Source of the DNA: Methylomonas methanica
Lineage (GTDB): Bacteria; Pseudomonadota; Gammaproteobacteria; Methylococcales; Methylomonadaceae
Length of the DNA stretch: 64,000 bases
Direction: 5' to 3'
Assembly: GCF_001644035.1 (NCBI RefSeq)
Contig: NZ_LUUG01000064.1
Coordinates: 33,075-97,074, forward strand
The position numbers and the translations under genes are program-made. Each line of letters begins with the position of its first letter. The first letter of the stretch is position 1. The notes below the pieces were generated by a model. It was not told the DNA's origin and did not search any database. It saw nothing but the letters and a program-made list of their open reading frames with translations. Of this stretch, positions 26,568 to 36,316 are shown piece by piece.

Positions 26568-27878
26568 TTATTTCAATTTTTGTCTGACCAGATCGGTCGC
26601 CGGCGCTTCCGTAGTCATTTGCGGCGGAAAGGCATTCAGTTGACGCCACAGTTCGTAAGCCATCGTTACGCGATTCAGCAAGACCCAGCCTTTCACCCGC
26701 ACGCCTTGGCGGGCGAAGCGTTCAGTTGGCCAGGGGCGGTCATTGGGATCGGGCACGATCAGCACCCGGAATTTACCCTTGCCGTCGTCGGTAGAATCCA
26801 CAAAAGCGACCAAACCGCCGAAGGTGCCCACGGCCACTTCCGGCCAGCCGGCGAATTGCAGGGCCGGCCAGCCCTCGAATTGCAGACGCGCATGCCGGCC
26901 GGGGGTGATCAATACCGCATCGTTGCCGTCCACCCACAGTTCCACCGCTTTCACATCCATGTCCGGCACCAATACCAGCAGCGGATCGCCTTGTCTGACG
27001 ATGTCGCTCTGCGGGTTGGCCAGCAGTCTGAGGATGCTGCCGTCGCGTGGCGCTCTGATTTGTTGGGACTGTTGGCGGGAGACATCGACTTCGCTTTTTA
27101 ACAAGCTGCTGCGGCTGTCTTCCAGTTCGCTCTGAGTCTTATTGGCCGACGCGGTCGCCGAGTCGATACGGGCCTGGGCGTCGGCGCGAATCCGGCCGAT
27201 TTCCGCTTCGGCGGCGCGTTGTTCGGCCAAAGCGCCTTCCAGACTGGCTTGGGCGCTGTTTAAGCTGCGTTGCGCCACGATACCATCGCGTTGTGCGACT
27301 TCGTAATCGCGCTGCGACACCAAGCCGTCGCCGATCAAGCGTTGCAGGCGCTGGGTTTGTACGCTAGCCGTTTCCAGCGTGGCGCGTGCCGAGGCGATGG
27401 CTTCGCTGGCCGAGCGCGCTCTTTGTCGGGCCACATCCAGACGGTATTGCGCGGTGGCCACTTGTAAATCACGGGTGGCGATTAAGTTGTCGATTTGCAG
27501 ACGGTAAGCCCGTAATTCTTCTTCCTTGGCGGCCAATTTCGCTGCAGCTGCCGCACGCTGTTGTTGCAAGCGCTCCAGTAATTCCGGATCGACGTCGGTG
27601 ATTTCCATCAACAAATCGCCAGCTTTAACTTTGGTGCCTTCTTTAGCATGCCAACTGACGATACGACCGGAAACCGGAGCATCCAAGTTCTGTTGACGTT
27701 CTAGCGGTGCAAAGGCCGAGACCCGGCCGTTGCCGTTGATGTTTTGTTGCCAGGGTGTCAGCAGCAGGGCTGGCGGGGTCAACAGAAATAACCAGACGCA
27801 AGCGCGCGCTAAACTGCTGACCAGGCGCGGCGTGTGTGCCGCCGATAGCGCGGACAGCCTAATCTGTAACTCAGTCAT
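26568..27878 (-). CDS. HlyD-family periplasmic adaptor
   Basis: 436 aa membrane-fusion protein. One N-terminal helix (about 25-45), then barrel-lipoyl half (NLDAPVSGRIVSWHAKEGTK), a long alpha-hairpin (about 95-265, including ERLQQQRAAAAAKLAAKEEE), second lipoyl half (IRAPRDGSILRLLANPQSD) and beta-barrel. It would join the ABC protein to the TolC-like duct. Its start overlaps the stop of the ABC gene by 8 bases. Confidence 0.9.
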   Translation of the reverse strand: MTELQIRLSALSAAHTPRLVSSLARACVWLFLLTPPALLLTPWQQNINGNGRVSAFAPLERQQNLDAPVSGRIVSWHAKEGTKVKAGDLLMEITDVDPELLERLQQQRAAAAAKLAAKEEELRAYRLQIDNLIATRDLQVATAQYRLDVARQRARSASEAIASARATLETASVQTQRLQRLIGDGLVSQRDYEVAQRDGIVAQRSLNSAQASLEGALAEQRAAEAEIGRIRADAQARIDSATASANKTQSELEDSRSSLLKSEVDVSRQQSQQIRAPRDGSILRLLANPQSDIVRQGDPLLVLVPDMDVKAVELWVDGNDAVLITPGRHARLQFEGWPALQFAGWPEVAVGTFGGLVAFVDSTDDGKGKFRVLIVPDPNDRPWPTERFARQGVRVKGWVLLNRVTMAYELWRQLNAFPPQMTTEAPATDLVRQKLK

Positions 27879-29964
27879 GGGCGGCTCCCGGCAAACGGAT
27901 GAGGCGCTGGCAAAGTGCGGCCGTCTCTGTTGATCCAGTCAGCAGCAATAGCGTCCAGGGTGCATCTGCGGTCAATAGTGCCAATGCCAGCTTTTGCTGC
28001 AATTTGGCATCCAACGCATCGAGTATGCCATCAACGATCAACAAGGCCGGCCGGGAGGTGATGGCTCTAGCCAACATCACTTGTATGGCTTGGCTATTTG
28101 CAAGCGGCGAGCCGCCGGGACTCATGACGGTATCCAAATCCATGCCGGTCAGGCCGACCTTGACCAGGGCCCGCTCGACATCGGCAGCGCTCACATTCGC
28201 ATCGCCGAGCCTGACATTTTCCAGCATGCTGTCGTGAAAAATTTCCAGTCGGCTTACTACTGCGATGTTCTGCCGTAAGCTACTCAGGCGCAGATCATCC
28301 AGAGTCTGGCCGTTGATTTGTATCTGCCCGGCTTGTGCTTGCCGCATCCCGCTCAATAGCGAGGCCAGGGCGGTTTTGCCGCTGCCGGGGCCGCCTAAAA
28401 TCGCGACTTTTTCGCCCGGTTGTACGTGCATGGAAAAACCGGAGAACAACGGCCGCTGCGAATTGAAGCCAAATTTCAAATTGCTGATCGTTAAAGACGC
28501 CGGACCATTAAATTCTGCATCCACCTCAGCGGAAGCTTCTAAAGGCAAATCCAATAAATGGCCGATCTTGTCCGTGCCGGCCATTAAGTCGTAAAAGCCT
28601 TCCAGATGCTTGCCGAATTTGATCAACGCCAGTAAGGCCGACGATACGATCAGTTCTGCCGCCACCAATTGGCCCAAGGTTAAGTGGCCGTCTATTACTA
28701 GATAGCCGCCGATAGCCAACAAGGCCGTACTGGCGATGGCATATAAGGCCACAGAGCCGATCACTTGGCCCAACAGCACACGGTAATGCTGGCGTTTGGC
28801 TGTTAAATAATCCAGCGCCAGTTGGTCGGTACGGTTGGCGGCCATCGCGGCACCGTTACCGAATTTAAAGGTCTGGATATTCCCGGCAACGCTTTCCAAC
28901 CAGGCTACTAAGGCATATTTGCTGATGGATTCCTGAATTGCAGTCGTGACCGCGCCGCGGCCCAACAAAAATACTATCGCTGTGATAGCCAACAGCAAAA
29001 CCACATCGAACGCCAGTAGGAAAGGATGATAGAAGGCCAGCATGATCAGGCCGACGCAGGTTTGCACCACGGTGCTCAAACCGTCCAAGAGCAGCGAAGA
29101 ACCGGCTTTTTGCAAGGTCAATACATCGAAAAAGCGATTGACCAGTTCCGCGCCGTGTTGACTGTCATAGGTATCGCTGCGCACCCTGGGCAAGCGATAG
29201 GCCAAGTCGGCGGCCAGGCGCACGAAAATCCGCCGCTGCACGATTTCCACCAGATAAGATTCCAGCACATAGACCGCGCCGGCGAAGCTTAGAAAGAAAA
29301 ACAGAATGGTGGCCAGCACGATTAAAGGCTGGCCCATGCCGCCCATCGCCACGGTATTGACCAGCGCTTGCACCGCCACCGGCGAAGCCAGCGCCAGTAA
29401 GCCCGAGCCCAAAGCCAAGCCCAACAATAGCCAGAGATCGTGCCGGTCAGCTCGTAACAGTTCCAGCAAGCGGCGGAATGGCGGCATGTGCGCGTGATGG
29501 TCTTGGCTAACGGCATTCTCAAACGGCGCCTGAGCTTGCGCTAACAGCCATTCGCTAATACCGGCATCGGATCGGCCCAGTAATTTGCCGATGTCAGCCG
29601 GCTTGACCAGACGCTCTTCGATGACCTCGCCTTGGGCCAAAGCCACTCTGACTTTGCCGCCGCGAAATCCGTACAGGACTATCCAGCCGTAACCGTCGGA
29701 CAGGCTGGTTAGTAATGGGGTTTGCGGGGCAGAGGCATTTGCGGCGGCGGTAGGTGTGAGCAGCACGCTCTCCATGTTCAAGCCCAAATGGTCGCCGATA
29801 GCGACTAGCGCTGCCTGACTATCGGCACCGGCTGATTCTATCAAGCGCTCCGTAAGTCCTTGGGCTTGGCTGTGCATCTCCAGCAGGCCGAATAAAAACT
29901 CCAGTAGGGTCAGCGTCGATTGTTTTCTGTGTGGGTGTTCCTTAAATCCTGAGGCGGTGCTCAT
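27871..29964 (-). CDS. Type I secretion-like ABC protein with degenerate ATPase motifs
   Basis: 697 aa: an N-terminal domain (about 1-150) in the position of the C39 peptidase/C39-like domain but without a recognisable catalytic Cys, a six-helix permease (about 170-460) and a nucleotide-binding domain (about 490-690). Walker A is intact (GGPGSGKT, 524-531). The other motifs are not: the Q-loop Gln is Ser571 (VVSRLEIF), the LSGGQ signature reads LANSQ (621-625), Walker B ends VDG with Gly646 in place of the catalytic Glu, and the H-loop His is absent (LLLTGSTE). It may bind ATP but is unlikely to hydrolyse it alone. First of the core ABC-HlyD-TolC trio. Confidence 0.88.
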   Translation of the reverse strand: MSTASGFKEHPHRKQSTLTLLEFLFGLLEMHSQAQGLTERLIESAGADSQAALVAIGDHLGLNMESVLLTPTAAANASAPQTPLLTSLSDGYGWIVLYGFRGGKVRVALAQGEVIEERLVKPADIGKLLGRSDAGISEWLLAQAQAPFENAVSQDHHAHMPPFRRLLELLRADRHDLWLLLGLALGSGLLALASPVAVQALVNTVAMGGMGQPLIVLATILFFFLSFAGAVYVLESYLVEIVQRRIFVRLAADLAYRLPRVRSDTYDSQHGAELVNRFFDVLTLQKAGSSLLLDGLSTVVQTCVGLIMLAFYHPFLLAFDVVLLLAITAIVFLLGRGAVTTAIQESISKYALVAWLESVAGNIQTFKFGNGAAMAANRTDQLALDYLTAKRQHYRVLLGQVIGSVALYAIASTALLAIGGYLVIDGHLTLGQLVAAELIVSSALLALIKFGKHLEGFYDLMAGTDKIGHLLDLPLEASAEVDAEFNGPASLTISNLKFGFNSQRPLFSGFSMHVQPGEKVAILGGPGSGKTALASLLSGMRQAQAGQIQINGQTLDDLRLSSLRQNIAVVSRLEIFHDSMLENVRLGDANVSAADVERALVKVGLTGMDLDTVMSPGGSPLANSQAIQVMLARAITSRPALLIVDGILDALDAKLQQKLALALLTADAPWTLLLLTGSTETAALCQRLIRLPGAAHD

Positions 29965-29985
29965 ACGTAACGAAATCCTATCGGT

Positions 29986-30426
29986 TTAAACGAATAACAG
30001 CATGGTCTTGCCGAGTATGCTCAGCAACAGAGTCAGCTTAAGAGTAGCGAGTAATTTGGCCGGGCCGGCTTTTTCACACCAGTTTTGCCAGGCGGCTTCG
30101 CATGCCTGCAATACCACGAGATATGCTTTATACGACAAGTGCCAGAGCACGGTGCCGAGCAAGGTCAGACCGGTCCAGAACACGATGAATTCCGCCTGAC
30201 GCGGCGTTACCCCGAACACATGCTCCAAAAAATGCTCGAACATCATCTCGACCACCTCGATCACCAGATGCAGGATGTGCCACAGAAAGGGTAGCAAGGT
30301 GTCGCCAAATTTATATAAGAATATCAGGGTCAAGACTGCCATGGCAGGCTTGTTTTCAAACAGCCAGCGCCCGGTGTTCATGATGATTACTCTAAACCAG
30401 TGTGCCAATGCGTAGGCTTTTTGCAT
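29986..30426 (-). CDS. Hypothetical membrane protein at the head of the secretion operon
   Basis: 146 aa from the ATG at 30426, chosen for its GGGAGGAG ribosome site; the longer frame has no such signal. Three hydrophobic segments (KPAMAVLTLIFLYKFGDTLL, FIVFWTGLTLLGTVLWHLSY and a C-terminal LLATLKLTLLLSILGKTMLL) and a middle rich in His/Glu (HLVIEVVEMMFEHFLEHVFG). Not recognised. It lies 21 bases upstream of the ABC gene on the same strand and has its own promoter, so it is probably part of the same operon. Confidence 0.65.
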   Translation of the reverse strand: MQKAYALAHWFRVIIMNTGRWLFENKPAMAVLTLIFLYKFGDTLLPFLWHILHLVIEVVEMMFEHFLEHVFGVTPRQAEFIVFWTGLTLLGTVLWHLSYKAYLVVLQACEAAWQNWCEKAGPAKLLATLKLTLLLSILGKTMLLFV

Positions 30427-30494
30427 GGTTCTCCTCCCTTTTAGAGTCTGCCGAAAAAGCCCCTTCTCACTGTTGAAGGGAGAAGGGCGCATTC

Positions 30495-30541
30495 GTTATA
30501 CGATGTCTTGGTTACAATACAAATAGTTTATAAATAAACTA
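30495..30541 (-). promoter_or_regulatory. Promoter with adjacent 18-bp palindrome for the secretion operon
   Basis: On the minus strand TTGTAT (-35, 30517-30522) and TATAAC (-10, 30495-30500) are 16 bases apart. Just upstream of the -35, TAGTTTATAAATAAACTA (30524-30541) is a palindrome with 8-bp perfect arms, a likely regulator site. A CCTTCTC/GAGAAGG hairpin (about 30463-30486) lies in the leader. Confidence 0.5.
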
Positions 30542-30577
30542 AATTCTCTCCACTGGACAGGCTTTGCTTTTTGAGCC

Positions 30578-33499
30578 TCAACCGGTATTGCGCATACCCG
30601 CGGCAATGGCATTAATACTGCGCAACAAGGGTTTCATCCATGGGCTTTCGGCGGCATTCTCGGTATTAATCTCCCTCAGCCGCCGGATCAAAAATACTTG
30701 CAGGTAATTCAGCGGCCCCAGGTAAGCGTCGCGGCGTTGCAAGGACGCTGCGAGTGCCGGGTTTTCCGCGAGCAAGCGGTCGGCGTTGGTTATCTCCAAG
30801 ATCCATTCCACGCAGCGCTGATGCTCGCCGGCGATCAGGTTGTAAACGCGTTTGCCGGTTTCCGGATCGGCGCACAATTGCGCGTATTCGCGGGCAATGT
30901 TCATGTCGGATTTACTCAGCGCCATTTGCGCGTTGCTGAGCAGGTTGCGGAAAAACGGCCAGTCATTATACATCCTGCGCAACGTTTCCAGACGCTCCGG
31001 TTTGCCGGCGCACCAGCTGGCCAGACTGAAACCGATGCCGTACCAAGCCGGAAAAGTCTGCCGTGATTGCGCCCAGGCGAACACCCAGGCAATCGCCCGC
31101 ACCGAGTTTTTCGAACGATCCAATTTTTTGCGATGCGAGGGCCGCGAACCGATATTCAATCCACCGATTTCGCCCACCGGAGTGGCTTCGTAGAAATAGT
31201 CCAAAAAGCCGGGTGTGCGTTCGGTTAAGTCACGATAACTTTGCTCGCCTATCCTTGCCAGTTCGTCCATCACCGCCAAATCTTCCGCGCGATCTGCCGG
31301 TATGGCTTGTACCAGGCTGACGCTGGCTTTCAGCAGGCCGGTGACCCCCATGGTCAATTCGTAGACCGCCGTTTCCATGTTGTTATACCGATAAAACAAC
31401 ACTTCTCCCTGCTCGGTAAATTTGATCTGGCCGCGCACGGTATCGGGCGGCTGCGCCAGAATGGCTTCGTGAGTCGGACCGCCGCCGCGACCGACGGTGC
31501 CGCCACGGCCGTGGAATAAGCGGCATTTCAAACCGTAACGCTCGCTGATGGCGATGATTTCCCGCTGCGCGCGTGACAAGCCCCATGCCGAGGCCAGGAT
31601 GCCGCCGTCCTTGCAGGAATCGGAATAGCCCAGCATGATTTCCTGGCGGTCGTCGCTGACCCGCAGCAATTCCCGATAGCAATCGGTATCGAATAGCTGG
31701 GTCAGCACCTCGGAAATGCGGTTTAAATCGTCGATAGTTTCGAATAAGGGGCTGACGCCGATATGACAATGCCAATGCCCGCCTATTCGTCCGACCAGAC
31801 CTGCTTGCGCCGCCAGCAGCAGTACTTCCAAAATATGGCTGGCGGAGTGGGTCATGGAAATCACGTATTTGCCGAAGCAGTTTGGGCCGATTTCCCGGCG
31901 CATTTTCGCCATCACCGTAAATAATTCCAGCGTTTCGCGGTTGGCGGGCGTCAGCGCGGCGGCGTCGAACATCAAGCCGCCTGGCGCGGCGATAGCCTCG
32001 GCTAATAATGTGATGCGCTGGGCTTCGTCTAGCGCGAGATAGTCAATGTTCAGCGCCGCCGCCAGAATTTCCGCGACTGCTTCGCTGTGACGAGTCGATT
32101 CCTGCCTGACATCGAGTTGCATCAGGTGAAAGTCAAATACATCGGCCAGCCTGATCAGATCGGCTAGTTCCAGCTCGGCGATATTGGCGTCCCCATGGCC
32201 GCGCAACGATACGTCGATCAAGCGCAGATCGAGTAAAAACTCCGCAACGCTGGCATAAGCGTGGCGATTGGCTTGTTCCGGTTTGCCTTGCAACTGTTGT
32301 TGAACCCGTTGCAAGGTGCATTGCATGCGGTATTTCATCAATATCAATTTGTGCCGGTAAGGTTCCTGCAAATACGGTTTTTCCAAGTCCGTTACTGCCG
32401 AGCCCAGCATAGTGCGGTCGGCGTGCAGGCTGTCGATAAATTCAGTCGCCAATTCACAAAGGCCATAGGAATGCGACAACTGGCCGCGCAATTGATCCAG
32501 GCGTGCCAGATATTCCTGCATGATGGTTTGCGCCTGCATGCGCAAAGCCAGTTCGGTGGTTTCCGGTTTTACATTCGGATTGCCGTCGCGGTCGCCGCCT
32601 ATCCATGAACCAAAGCGCAGAAAACTGGGGATGCGGATTTGACTGGCGACGTCGGCGCCGAACACATCGCTAAGTGAACGTTGTAAGTTCCGGTAGACCA
32701 GGGTGGTGGCCTGAAACAGCGACAAGGAAAAGTAAAACAGGCCGGCATCGATTTCGTCGGCCACGCCTAATTTGCGCGCGCGCACTTCGTCGGTTTTCAA
32801 CAGCAATTGAATCTGAGCCTGTAGTTTGTCCAGAGCTTCGCCGCGCTGCTGGCTGCGCAGACGCGGATCGTCCAAGGTTTCCTGGCTGAGGAATACGTTG
32901 CGTAACGCGCTTTTGACGGTGCGGCGTTTAGCTTCGGTGGGATGGGCGGTCATCACCGGCAAATACAGCATCTCGTCCAGCAAAATCTGTAATTTGTCCG
33001 CGCTGACCCCGCTGTCGCGCAATTTGATTAGCGTGTCGTGAAACGAGCCGGGCCAATAGCGACCGGTCTGATTTTGCCGACGCAAATTCAGATTGTGCGA
33101 TTCTTCGGCGATATTGATCAGGCTGAAATAGCCGTTAAACACTCGCACCACTTCGCCTATTTCTTCCGCATCCAGGCCTTCCAGAATCTCGATGAATTGG
33201 CGGCGGCGATTGGCGCTGCCTTCTCTGATCAGACTGGCAAACTTGCGTTGCAACTGCGCGACGGCGTTGGCGACTTCCGGCTTAGCCTGTGCGGCCAGGA
33301 CTTTTGTTAATATCGAGCCGAGCAGACGAATCGAGCTGCGCAGATCTTTGTCGTCGCCGTGGGCATCGCCTAAGCGATCGCTGAGGATTTGGCTGGCGCT
33401 TACATTGTCCAGTTCGAATGCTGACTTGCCGTAATCCGCCAGTTCGGTTCCTGTGCCAGGGCCTATATTGTCATGGTGCAGCGCTTTTAGCTTTTGCAT
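30578..33499 (-). CDS. ppc: Phosphoenolpyruvate carboxylase
   Basis: 973 aa. It fixes bicarbonate onto PEP to give oxaloacetate, the anaplerotic entry to the TCA cycle. The catalytic blocks are present: VMTAHPTEAKRR (catalytic His), GSWIGGDRDGNPNVK, the GYSDSCKDGGILAS region and the glycine loop FHGRGGTVGRGGGPTH. The C-terminus ends IAAGMRNTG as in all PEPCs. Longer than the E. coli enzyme by about 90 residues, mostly in the N-terminal 60 and internal loops. Divergent from nhaR. Confidence 0.97.
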   Translation of the reverse strand: MQKLKALHHDNIGPGTGTELADYGKSAFELDNVSASQILSDRLGDAHGDDKDLRSSIRLLGSILTKVLAAQAKPEVANAVAQLQRKFASLIREGSANRRRQFIEILEGLDAEEIGEVVRVFNGYFSLINIAEESHNLNLRRQNQTGRYWPGSFHDTLIKLRDSGVSADKLQILLDEMLYLPVMTAHPTEAKRRTVKSALRNVFLSQETLDDPRLRSQQRGEALDKLQAQIQLLLKTDEVRARKLGVADEIDAGLFYFSLSLFQATTLVYRNLQRSLSDVFGADVASQIRIPSFLRFGSWIGGDRDGNPNVKPETTELALRMQAQTIMQEYLARLDQLRGQLSHSYGLCELATEFIDSLHADRTMLGSAVTDLEKPYLQEPYRHKLILMKYRMQCTLQRVQQQLQGKPEQANRHAYASVAEFLLDLRLIDVSLRGHGDANIAELELADLIRLADVFDFHLMQLDVRQESTRHSEAVAEILAAALNIDYLALDEAQRITLLAEAIAAPGGLMFDAAALTPANRETLELFTVMAKMRREIGPNCFGKYVISMTHSASHILEVLLLAAQAGLVGRIGGHWHCHIGVSPLFETIDDLNRISEVLTQLFDTDCYRELLRVSDDRQEIMLGYSDSCKDGGILASAWGLSRAQREIIAISERYGLKCRLFHGRGGTVGRGGGPTHEAILAQPPDTVRGQIKFTEQGEVLFYRYNNMETAVYELTMGVTGLLKASVSLVQAIPADRAEDLAVMDELARIGEQSYRDLTERTPGFLDYFYEATPVGEIGGLNIGSRPSHRKKLDRSKNSVRAIAWVFAWAQSRQTFPAWYGIGFSLASWCAGKPERLETLRRMYNDWPFFRNLLSNAQMALSKSDMNIAREYAQLCADPETGKRVYNLIAGEHQRCVEWILEITNADRLLAENPALAASLQRRDAYLGPLNYLQVFLIRRLREINTENAAESPWMKPLLRSINAIAAGMRNTG

Positions 33500-33612
33500 A
33501 TTCAGTTCTCATGGTGATTATTGCTTGCTTGATAGCCTAACGCAGCATTTTGATATTGTTAAATAGAATGTTTAGAATGAAAGCATCGTAAATTTCTATG
33601 TATTAAGCACTA

Positions 33613-34515
33613 GTGGAACGAATCAACTATCAACATTTGTTTTATTTCTGGAATGTCGCCCGCGAAGAAAGCATCACGCGAGCTTGCGAGAAACTGCATT
33701 TGGCGCAACCGACCATCAGCGGCCAATTAGCGGTGCTGGAACAGCAAATCGGCGAAAAACTGTTTTATAAACAAGGCCGTAAACTAGCACTCACCGACAC
33801 CGGTCGGGTGGTATTTAATTATGCGGAAGAAATCTTTTCGCTGGGCAGAGAGCTAAGCAACACCTTAAAAGGCCGGCCGACCGGAAGAGCCTTGCGTTTG
33901 GTGGTGGGCGTCGCGGATGCGTTACCGAAAATGGTCGTTTACCGTTTGATAGAGCCGGCATTTCGCTTGCCGGAACCGGTACAGATTCTTTGTTACGAGG
34001 ACAAAACCGAGCGGCTACTGAGTGACATGGCCATGCAAGGTATGGATTTAGTGTTGTCCGATGCGCCGCTGACACCCACTAGTGGCGCCAAGGCCTTTAA
34101 TCATCTGCTGGGCGAATGCGGAGTTACCGTGTTTGGTTCGCCGGCCTTGGCAGCGACCTATAGGCAAAGTTTCCCGCGCTGCTTGAGCGGCGCACCGTTC
34201 TTGCTGCCGACCGCGAATACTTCGCTGCGGCGCTCGCTGGATCAATGGTTCGATGCCGAAAGCATCAGTCCGGCCATCCAGGCCGAAATTGAAGACAGCG
34301 CGTTGATCAAAACTTTTGGTAGCGGCGGGGTGGGTTTGTTTGTCGCGCCGAGTAATGTTGAAGCAGAAATCCAAAGTCAATACGGTGTGGAAGCCATCGG
34401 TCGCATCGACTCGGTACATGAACGTTTTTATGCGATTACCATGCGCCGCAAACTCAAACATCCGGCCGTGACTGCAATTTTGGAGAATGCGCGGGATAAA
34501 TTGTTTCCGGAATAA
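33613..34515 (+). CDS. nhaR: LysR-family regulator, NhaR type
   Basis: 300 aa; GTG start at 33613. The N-terminal winged helix (INYQHLFYFWNVAREESITR, AQPTISGQLAVLEQQIGEKL) matches E. coli NhaR, as do VGVADALPKMVVYRLIEPAF and the effector-domain block GECGVTVFGSPAL. NhaR activates the sodium/proton antiporter and biofilm polysaccharide genes in E. coli; no nhaA is adjacent here, so its targets are unknown. Divergent from ppc with a 113-base shared promoter region. Confidence 0.88.
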   Translation: MERINYQHLFYFWNVAREESITRACEKLHLAQPTISGQLAVLEQQIGEKLFYKQGRKLALTDTGRVVFNYAEEIFSLGRELSNTLKGRPTGRALRLVVGVADALPKMVVYRLIEPAFRLPEPVQILCYEDKTERLLSDMAMQGMDLVLSDAPLTPTSGAKAFNHLLGECGVTVFGSPALAATYRQSFPRCLSGAPFLLPTANTSLRRSLDQWFDAESISPAIQAEIEDSALIKTFGSGGVGLFVAPSNVEAEIQSQYGVEAIGRIDSVHERFYAITMRRKLKHPAVTAILENARDKLFPE

Positions 34516-34606
34516 TTTCCGTGAGATTTGTTGGTCCGGAGGTTCGTCAATTGGAGCAGGGCAGGCTATGATTTCTTATCACCGTTAAACCAACAAGGAG
34601 TAAGGC

Positions 34607-35077
34607 ATGAATCCCGAAGAATTAGAACTGGTCGGCTTCTGGCCGCGAGTCGGCGCATCCATCATCGATAGCATCCTGATGGCCATGATTATGTTGCCGA
34701 TACTGATGGCATTTTACGGCGAGGAATATTGGTTCAGCGAAAGCTTTGTCCAGGGGCCGGTGGATTTATTGGTTTCCTATATTTTTCCCGCAGCGGCAGT
34801 GATTGCTTTTTGGGTCGCCAAGCAAGCGACCCCGGGCAAGATGGCAATCTCCGCAAAAATTGTGGATGCAAAGACTGGCAACCCGCCGAGCACGGGTCAA
34901 TTCATCGGCCGCTATTTTGCCTACTACCTGTCAACGTTCCCGCTGGGGCTTGGCCTACTCTGGGTGGCATTCGATAGCCGAAAGCAAGGCTGGCATGACA
35001 AACTTGCCGGCACCTTGGTAGTTCGTCCGAAAAACAGGGCGGGTAACTCAAAGACATTTATGGATGGCAAGGACTAG
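34607..35077 (+). CDS. RDD-family membrane protein
   Basis: 156 aa, three membrane helices. LVGFWPRVGASIIDSILMAM carries the Arg and Asp that give the family its name, and AKQATPGKMAISAKIVDAKT and SRKQGWHDKLAGTLVV are the other conserved blocks. RDD proteins may be small ion antiporters; unproven here. AAGGAG ribosome site seven bases before the ATG. Confidence 0.9.
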   Translation: MNPEELELVGFWPRVGASIIDSILMAMIMLPILMAFYGEEYWFSESFVQGPVDLLVSYIFPAAAVIAFWVAKQATPGKMAISAKIVDAKTGNPPSTGQFIGRYFAYYLSTFPLGLGLLWVAFDSRKQGWHDKLAGTLVVRPKNRAGNSKTFMDGKD

Positions 35078-35365
35078 CCTCAATTTAAGTTTTGGCGGCT
35101 TAGGGGAACCACCAAAGCCGTAAAAAAGTAACAGTCATCAAATCGCCTGGATGGCGATGAATCGATCTGGATTGAGTGATTACGTTATCCTTAATCATAG
35201 CTGCCGCCTTGCTAACTCAAGCAATGTGTTACCCTGCATAAACAGTTGCCCGGCCCTGGGCAACTCCGCGAGTGCCTTTTCGGCCTGCATGCCTCTTTTC
35301 AGTAAGCGTTGTGCCCTTCGATCAGAACCTTTTCCTGATGCACAACCTTGTCGCTGTAACCCCCA
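35078..35365. other. Intergenic region without clear features
   Basis: 288 bases. A small TCGCCTGGATGGCGA hairpin lies near 35141 and a CCCGGCCCTGGG-like dyad near 35250. An open frame of 73 codons overlaps the next gene and shows no protein-like pattern. No gene called. Confidence 0.4.
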
Positions 35366-36028
35366 ATGCTAGATTATCGTGTTAAATTCGAGACCGTCAC
35401 CGTTGCCGGTTTCGATTATGTCATTCGCTCTTTAGCCGATTTGCAGCAATATGCCGATCCGCTCGGCGAGGCCGAATCGGCCGGGATTTCGTCCGCCAGT
35501 TGGTCGCTGTTCGGGAAGGTCTGGCCGTCAGCGCGCGTGCTGGCCTTGGCCATGCATAGTTTCGATTTGGTGGGGAAGCGCATCCTGGAAATTGGCGCCG
35601 GTTTGGGATTGGCCAGTCTGGTGATTCATCGTCGGGCCGGCAATATTACCGTTAGCGATTGGCATCCTTTGAGCGAGAGGTTTCTTAACGAAAATCTGCT
35701 GCTAAATAAACTGGGGCCGTTGCAATATAAAACCGGCAATTGGGCCACCGGCAATCCTGGTTTAGGTCGCTTCGATCTGATTATAGGCAGTGATGTGCTA
35801 TACGAACGTCAACAGCCTGCGCAGCTGGCGCACTTTATCGATCAGCATGCCGCCCGGAACGCGCAAATCATTATTGTCGATCCTGATCGCGGCAATCGTG
35901 TGGGATTTTGCCGGGAAATGACCGGCTTGGGCTATGGCTGTACCAGCCGGATTGCCGAACGTCAGACTGAAAACGGCGAGCGTTACAAAGGCCGGTTTCT
36001 GACCTTTAGCCAGGCGCTAGCCGGGTAA
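35366..36028 (+). CDS. Class I SAM-dependent methyltransferase (METTL21/ETFB-lysine type)
   Basis: 220 aa. Motif I ILEIGAGLGLASLVIHRRAG binds SAM; NITVSDWHPLSERFLNENLL is motif II, and DLIIGSDVLYERQQP is the [DE]xxYE-like post-motif II block typical of the METTL21/METTL20 protein lysine methyltransferase group. The N-terminal ASWSLFGKVWPSARVLALAM is the W..xWpsa motif of the same group. Target protein unknown. Monocistronic. Confidence 0.85.
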   Translation: MLDYRVKFETVTVAGFDYVIRSLADLQQYADPLGEAESAGISSASWSLFGKVWPSARVLALAMHSFDLVGKRILEIGAGLGLASLVIHRRAGNITVSDWHPLSERFLNENLLLNKLGPLQYKTGNWATGNPGLGRFDLIIGSDVLYERQQPAQLAHFIDQHAARNAQIIIVDPDRGNRVGFCREMTGLGYGCTSRIAERQTENGERYKGRFLTFSQALAG

Positions 36029-36316
36029 GCGGCATGACCGGGTGCGAGAATGCCTAGTGCTTGCAGTTTTGGTGTTTGATACCGGCATATATCTCTGGCG
36101 CGACTGGTCAGAAAATATAGGACATCATCCTCAGGTCTGGATAAACTATTCCGGCTGCGTCGTTAACGCGCGTCTATAGCGTGACGCAATTCATAACCAT
36201 AGCTTTATTTTTACTAATAACTGCGAGCGCCTTGCTATCTTTGACCAACCTTTTGCCTCGCAGAAGGCAGGCATACAAACCGATTGAGCGGGCATCATTC
36301 AAACCAAATAAATCTC
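36029..36316. other. Upstream region of the GH3 gene
   Basis: 288 bases. A GTG at 36181 opens a short frame with one hydrophobic stretch (TQFITIALFLLITASALLSL) and then PRRRQ; it lacks a ribosome site and runs into the GH3 coding region out of frame, so I do not call it a gene. Confidence 0.35.

Noticed and set aside
35151..35372. 73-codon frame before the methyltransferase gene
   Set aside because: Composition is not protein-like, no ribosome site, and it overlaps the methyltransferase start.
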